9,288 nucleotides of DNA from UBA668 sp031366885 (GTDB lineage Bacteria > Actinomycetota > Acidimicrobiia > Acidimicrobiales > Ilumatobacteraceae): NCBI GenBank assembly GCA_031366885.1, contig JANLPB010000204.1, forward strand, positions 1 through 9,288. The letters are read 5' to 3'. Position numbers and translations under genes: made by a program. Under the pieces are notes generated by a model. The model had not been told where the DNA came from and did no database searches. It saw only the letters and a list, made by a program, of their open reading frames with translations. Shown one piece after another: positions 5,846 through 9,288 of this stretch (position 1 is its first letter; every line of letters starts with the position of its first letter).

Positions 5846-7095
5846 ACGGGATTGAGTGCTTCCATCACGGCCATGTGAAAGGCGGTGATTCCCATGGCCA
5901 GATGCTCCTCGGACGTGTCTTCTTCCTTGGTGTGCGAGAGCCCGGCGATTGATGAGGTGAAGACCATTGCCGTTGGCACCACACGTGCCATTTCGGACGC
6001 ATCGTGCAGCGCGCCACTGGGCAGCTCGAACTCGTGGCCTTCGACGGCCTTCACTGCGCGGCGAACGCTGTCGACAAGTGTCGAATCGAAGATCATCGGC
6101 GGAATGCAGAAGATGTGCTCCAGCTCGACAGTGCAGCCCTCAGCTTGCGCCGCAGTGCTTGCGGCGGCCTTCATCTCAGCGAACATCGCCGCCAGCGAGT
6201 CGGCGTCGATGTGGCGCATGTCCATCGTGCACGTCGTGGTGCCGGGGACGGCCGTCACAACGCCCGGCCACGCGGTCACACTGCCGACGGTGGTGACGCC
6301 GTCGTGGCGCTTGCCGATCTCCGCCAACTCCAGCGCGAAGCGGCTCATTGCGCGCAGCGAATCGCGACGCATGCCCATCGGCATCGTGCCCGCGTGCGCC
6401 GCCTGGCCGCTGAAGATCAACCGCTCGCGTTCGATGCCGACCGTGCCGGTCACGACACCTATGCCGAGGCCTTCATGTTCGAGCACCGGCCCCTGCTCGA
6501 TGTGCAGTTCGAGGTAGGCAACAACGTTCTCCAGGCGGGTCTGCGCGCCCTCCATCGCGTCGAGCGCCACGCCGTGTTCGGCGATCACCTCCGGCAACGA
6601 GTTGCCCCACTTGTCCTTCAACTCGCGCAAAATGTCGAGGTCGAGCGTCCCCACCACGGCAGCCGAACCGAACAGGCTGCGGCTGAAGCGTGCGCCCTCT
6701 TCGTCGGCCCAATCGACGAGCGCGAACGATCGCTTGGGAAGCGTGGGGGAGGCCACGAGAGAGCGCAGCACTTCCAAACCACCGAGCACACCGAGTGCAC
6801 CGTCGAGCCAACCGCCGGCGGGCACCGAGTCAAGGTGCGAACCAATCACGACGGTGTCGGCCGTCTCGCCCTTGTAGTACGCCCACAGGTTGCCGGCCTC
6901 GTCCTGCTCCACCTCCACGGGCAGCGTCGAGAGTTCCTCTCGAAACATCGCCCGCGCCTCGGCCCACTCGGGCGTCCAGCACAGTCGACGGGCACCGGCG
7001 GGCCCGCCCGTGCGCCTCGCCAGTTCCCGCAGATCTCGAATCGCGCGGTGAGCATCGAAACCGGGGGACACGGGAGCAGCGTCAACAGCAGTCAT
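5842..7095 (-). CDS. M20-family Zn-dependent N-carbamoyl-L-amino acid / allantoate amidohydrolase
   Basis: This 417-aa cytosolic hydrolase belongs to the hydantoinase/carbamoylase branch of M20 and is expected to cleave an N-carbamoyl or ureido C-N bond, releasing ammonia and CO2. Metal-site residues are all visible: GSHLDS with His87 and Asp89, GGWLDG with Asp98, DEEG with Glu132 (general base) and Glu133, LHIEQGP with His198, and GLSH with His388. Substrate and dimer-lid features include AAHAGTMPM (His234), MDMRH (Arg294) and GALHDA (His364). The substrate cannot be chosen between carbamoyl amino acids, ureidopropionate-like compounds and allantoate. ATG at 7095 is chosen because upstream in-frame starts would extend into the ddl coding region and add residues foreign to the family. 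No ribosome site precedes it. It is followed by a DUF1905 gene overlapping by 4 bp. Confidence 0.93.
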   Translation of the reverse strand: MTAVDAAPVSPGFDAHRAIRDLRELARRTGGPAGARRLCWTPEWAEARAMFREELSTLPVEVEQDEAGNLWAYYKGETADTVVIGSHLDSVPAGGWLDGALGVLGGLEVLRSLVASPTLPKRSFALVDWADEEGARFSRSLFGSAAVVGTLDLDILRELKDKWGNSLPEVIAEHGVALDAMEGAQTRLENVVAYLELHIEQGPVLEHEGLGIGVVTGTVGIERERLIFSGQAAHAGTMPMGMRRDSLRAMSRFALELAEIGKRHDGVTTVGSVTAWPGVVTAVPGTTTCTMDMRHIDADSLAAMFAEMKAAASTAAQAEGCTVELEHIFCIPPMIFDSTLVDSVRRAVKAVEGHEFELPSGALHDASEMARVVPTAMVFTSSIAGLSHTKEEDTSEEHLAMGITAFHMAVMEALNPV

Positions 7096-7107
7096 GTGCG
7101 AACAATA
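7096..7107 (-). promoter_or_regulatory. Candidate -10 hexamer for leaderless start of the M20 gene
   Basis: On the minus strand TATTGT (7107-7102) is followed by six bases and then the ATG at 7095, exactly where transcription would be expected to begin, and no Shine-Dalgarno sequence is present. No TTGACA-like -35 is visible at the usual distance, so this is suggestive only. If active, it would let the M20 and DUF1905 genes be expressed separately from ddl, whose stop lies 37 bp upstream. Confidence 0.4.
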
Positions 7108-7132
7108 CTGGCGAGCGTCCTTATTGGTGCCG

Positions 7133-8236
7133 TCAGTGGGCGGTGTTGCGGCGCTGGCGTGCGTGGCGTTCCAACGCGAGCTGGACGAGTTCGTCGATGA
7201 GGTCGCGATAGCTGAGGCCGCTGGCAATCCACAGTTTGGGATACATCGAGATCGGCGTGAAGCCAGGCATCGTGTTGATCTCGTTGAGCAGGAGGCCGCG
7301 GCCGCCCTCCTCGAAGAAGAAGTCGACGCGCGACAACCCTTCGCACCGCAGCGCGGCGAACGACTTCAGTGCCAGCGCCTGCACTTCGGCAGTCTGCTCG
7401 GGGGTCAGCGGGGCAGGGATGATTGATTGCGACCCGTCGTCCACGTACTTGTCGGCGTAGTCGTAAAACTCGGCGCCGGGCACGATCTCGCCGGGCACAC
7501 TTGCGCGCGGGCTGAGGTTGCCGAGCACCGCTACCTCGATCTCGCGCCCGACAATCGCTTCTTCGACGACAATCCACTCGTCGTACGACAATGCAACCTC
7601 GATGGCGTCGCGCAAGGCCTCGACCGTCTTCGCCTTCGTGACGCCCACCGATGAGCCCATGTTGGCGGGCTTGACGAACACGGGAAGGCCCAGCTGCTCG
7701 GCGATCTGAGCGGGAGACGAGGGAGTGAGCTCGTTGGCTCGGAAGGCAAGATACCGGGCCTGGGGAATGCCGTGGGCGGTGGTGACCTGTTTGGCCATCG
7801 CTTTGTCCATTGCGACCGCCGAACCCAGCACGCCGGAGCCCACGTAGGGCAGACCGGCCAGTTCGAGCATTCCCTGCACGGTGCCGTCTTCGCCCAGTGG
7901 ACCGTGCAGCAACGGGACGACGACGGTGCGTCCTGGCCCGGAGGATGTGACGGCACGTGTCGGCTCGATTACCTCCCCCTCAGTTGCGAGGCGGCCAGGC
8001 AACGCATCGGGTCCAGCGGCCACGGCGCGCTGCGCCTCTGTGGCAATTGCCCAGCGGCCGTCTCGGGCAATGCCAATGGGTGTGATGCGGTACTTCGCCG
8101 GATCAGCGGCCTTCAGTACATGAGCGGCGGTGGTGCAGCTGACGTCGTGCTCGGCTGACTGACCTCCGAAGATGACGATCAGGTTGATGCGGTCGTCGTT
8201 CGGCACTACGTCAAAGGTCGATGCTTCGGCAGCCAT
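7133..8236 (-). CDS. ddl: D-alanine--D-alanine ligase
   Basis: This 367-aa ATP-grasp enzyme joins two D-alanines in the cytosol to make the dipeptide end of the peptidoglycan stem. All the usual blocks appear in order: IFGGQSAEHDVS at 22-33, HGPLGEDGTVQG at 111-122, GSGVLGSAVAMDK at 133-145, FVKPANMGSSVGV at 187-199, VVEEAIVGREIEVAVLG at 223-239, PGEI at 248-251, the omega loop EFYDYADKY at 256-264, and LNEINTMPGFT at 317-327 with metal ligands Asp305, Glu319 and Asn321. The tyrosines in the omega loop fit normal D-Ala-D-Ala specificity, not a D-lactate ligase. Length matches the family. The ATG at 8236 has no ribosome site and sits 26 bp from the divergent murF start. Its partner MurF uses its product. 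Confidence 0.97.
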   Translation of the reverse strand: MAAEASTFDVVPNDDRINLIVIFGGQSAEHDVSCTTAAHVLKAADPAKYRITPIGIARDGRWAIATEAQRAVAAGPDALPGRLATEGEVIEPTRAVTSSGPGRTVVVPLLHGPLGEDGTVQGMLELAGLPYVGSGVLGSAVAMDKAMAKQVTTAHGIPQARYLAFRANELTPSSPAQIAEQLGLPVFVKPANMGSSVGVTKAKTVEALRDAIEVALSYDEWIVVEEAIVGREIEVAVLGNLSPRASVPGEIVPGAEFYDYADKYVDDGSQSIIPAPLTPEQTAEVQALALKSFAALRCEGLSRVDFFFEEGGRGLLLNEINTMPGFTPISMYPKLWIASGLSYRDLIDELVQLALERHARQRRNTAH

Positions 8237-8262
8237 GTGGTCCGACGGTACCGTGTGCAGCG
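8237..8262. promoter_or_regulatory. Compact symmetric divergent promoter between ddl and murF
   Basis: Only 26 bp separate the two start codons. The exact midpoint (8249/8250) is the centre of a perfect palindrome ACGGTACCGT (8245-8254). It gives a TACCGT hexamer on each strand, sharing the central TA, and each is followed by 8 nt and then the ATG. There is no room for a ribosome site on either side. Initiation about 7 nt after each hexamer would give transcripts with almost no leader. The promoter role is inferred from symmetry and spacing; both hexamers keep the TAnnnT pattern but are weak matches to TATAAT. Confidence 0.55.
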
Positions 8263-9288
8263 ATGCGTTTCAGAGCACATTCCGTCGCAGCCGCAACCGG
8301 TGGTCGGCTAGTCGGCCCCGATAGCGAGATCAGTGGCGTCTCGTTCGACTCCCGCAGTGTGCTGCCCGGGCAGCTGTTCGTGCCGCTCATCGCCGAGCGA
8401 GACGGGCATGACTTCATCGAGGGCGCTCTCGCCCGTGGTGCCGCGGCCTACCTCACTTCCAAGCCTGCCGGACACGGCACGGCGATCGAGGTGCCCGACA
8501 CGTTGCGGGCGCTGATGGCGCTGGCGGCTGCACAGCGACTCAGGTTTGCCGGCCCCGTCATCGGCGTCACGGGCTCAGTCGGGAAGACGTCCACTAAGGA
8601 CCTCGCGTGGGCTGCGCTGGGGGCCAGCAAGTCCACGTGGGCCAACGAACGCAGCTTCAACAACGAGCAGGGTTTGCCGACCACACTCTTGAACATGCCC
8701 GACGGCACTGAAGTGCTGATGCTGGAGATGGGAATGCGAGGGTTCGGCGAGATTGCCGAGTTGTGCGCAATTGCCCACCCAACCATCGGCGTTGTGACCC
8801 GGGTCGCCGAAGCGCACAGCGACCGCGTCGGTGGCATCGACGGCGTGGCTCGTGCAAAGGCCGAGCTGATCGAGGCGCTGCCGATCAACGGCATCGCGAT
8901 CCTCAACGCCGATGATCAGCGGGTGCGGGCAATGAGCTCGATGGGTCCCGGCAGCGTGTTGCTCTACGGTGAAGCAGCGGACGCCGATGTCCGTGTGAGC
9001 AACGTGCGGCTCGACGAACTGGCCCGTGCCAGCTTTCACCTCGACACACCGTGGGGCGCGTTCGACGTCCGGCTCGGCGTCAGCGGTCGGCACATGGCCA
9101 ACAATGCAGCCGCCGCGCTCGCCTGCGTTGGAGCGGTCGGGGGCGACCTGACTGCGGGCGCCGCCGCGGTCGCCAACGTGGGCCTCACCGCGATGCGGAT
9201 GGACGTGCAACGTGCGGCGAGTGGCGCAATCATCCTCAATGACAGCTACAACGCCAACCCCACCAGCATGCGCGCCGCGCTTGACGCA
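8263..9288 (+). CDS. murF: UDP-MurNAc-tripeptide--D-alanyl-D-alanine ligase, 3' end missing
   Basis: The 342 codons run open to the right edge; full MurF is about 450-480 aa, so most of the C-terminal domain is missing. The enzyme uses ATP to add D-Ala-D-Ala to UDP-MurNAc-tripeptide in the cytosol. Visible blocks are an N-terminal substrate domain with SGVSFDSRSVLPGQLFVPL at 24-42, the ATP loop GVTGSVGKTSTK at 101-112, SFNNEQGLPTTLLN at 131-144, LEMGMRGFGEIAEL at 154-167, AKAELIE at 198-204, the ILNADD block at 213-218, SGRHMANNAAAA at 274-285, and LNDSYNANPTSM at 325-336, all characteristic of MurF as opposed to MurC, D or E. The ATG at 8263 directly precedes the conserved N-terminal region and lacks a ribosome site, consistent with a near-leaderless mRNA. 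It is divergent from ddl, whose product is its substrate. Confidence 0.97.
   Translation, partial: MRFRAHSVAAATGGRLVGPDSEISGVSFDSRSVLPGQLFVPLIAERDGHDFIEGALARGAAAYLTSKPAGHGTAIEVPDTLRALMALAAAQRLRFAGPVIGVTGSVGKTSTKDLAWAALGASKSTWANERSFNNEQGLPTTLLNMPDGTEVLMLEMGMRGFGEIAELCAIAHPTIGVVTRVAEAHSDRVGGIDGVARAKAELIEALPINGIAILNADDQRVRAMSSMGPGSVLLYGEAADADVRVSNVRLDELARASFHLDTPWGAFDVRLGVSGRHMANNAAAALACVGAVGGDLTAGAAAVANVGLTAMRMDVQRAASGAIILNDSYNANPTSMRAALDA

Noticed and set aside
6004..7200. Plus-strand open frame of 398 codons
   Set aside because: It lies opposite the M20 gene and the end of ddl, both strongly supported by motifs; the translation is rich in His, Arg and Ala without structure.
7096..7227. N-terminal extension of the M20 protein by 44 residues
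   Set aside because: It would overlap the ddl coding region, is Ser/Thr/Ala-rich low-complexity sequence, and does not match the family; ATG at 7095 gives the expected length.
7133..8236. VanA-type D-Ala-D-lactate ligase
   Set aside because: The omega loop has the EFYDYADKY form with tyrosines typical of ordinary Ddl, and no vanH or vanX-like gene is nearby.

Overview
The window looks like chromosomal DNA from a high-GC bacterium, most likely an actinobacterium. The reasons are G/C-rich third codon positions, a fatty acyl-CoA reductase fused to a HAD domain, several starts that look leaderless, and compact divergent promoters. The protein style recalls Acidimicrobiia, but that placement is a guess. 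No rRNA, tRNA, insertion sequence, phage gene or CRISPR array is visible. Almost all of the DNA is accounted for by eight protein genes, two of them cut by the window edges.

Left half (1-5441), a probable lipid or hydroxy-acid cassette. Reading right to left on the minus strand, it holds a fused short-chain-type reductase plus HAD-hydrolase protein (about 782 aa, fatty acyl-CoA reductase-like), a zinc medium-chain alcohol dehydrogenase, and a LarA/DUF2088-family protein that runs off the left edge. A TetR-family regulator is transcribed divergently. A perfect 32-bp palindrome lies between the regulator and the reductase and is the obvious operator. Between the reductase and dehydrogenase genes is a 127-bp gap filled by two copies of a hairpin-forming repeat with a 60-bp period. 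The LarA-like protein keeps three landmark residues of lactate racemase but seems to lack one catalytic histidine. The HAD domain carries conservative swaps at two catalytic positions. I do not recognise this cassette as a characterised pathway, and it is the best candidate here for an undescribed system.

Right half (5537-9288), housekeeping. A DUF1905 protein overlaps the end of an M20-family N-carbamoyl amino acid/allantoate amidohydrolase gene. Next to these is ddl (D-alanine-D-alanine ligase), followed by murF on the opposite strand and cut by the right edge. Ddl makes the dipeptide that MurF attaches to the peptidoglycan precursor, so the pair shares a pathway as well as a 26-bp divergent promoter region whose exact centre is a 10-bp palindrome.

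Both divergent junctions are built the same way: a palindrome centred on TA that supplies overlapping TAnnnT (-10-like) hexamers to both strands. Start codons follow closely at three of the four starts. The M20 gene also has a TAnnnT hexamer placed exactly for leaderless initiation.
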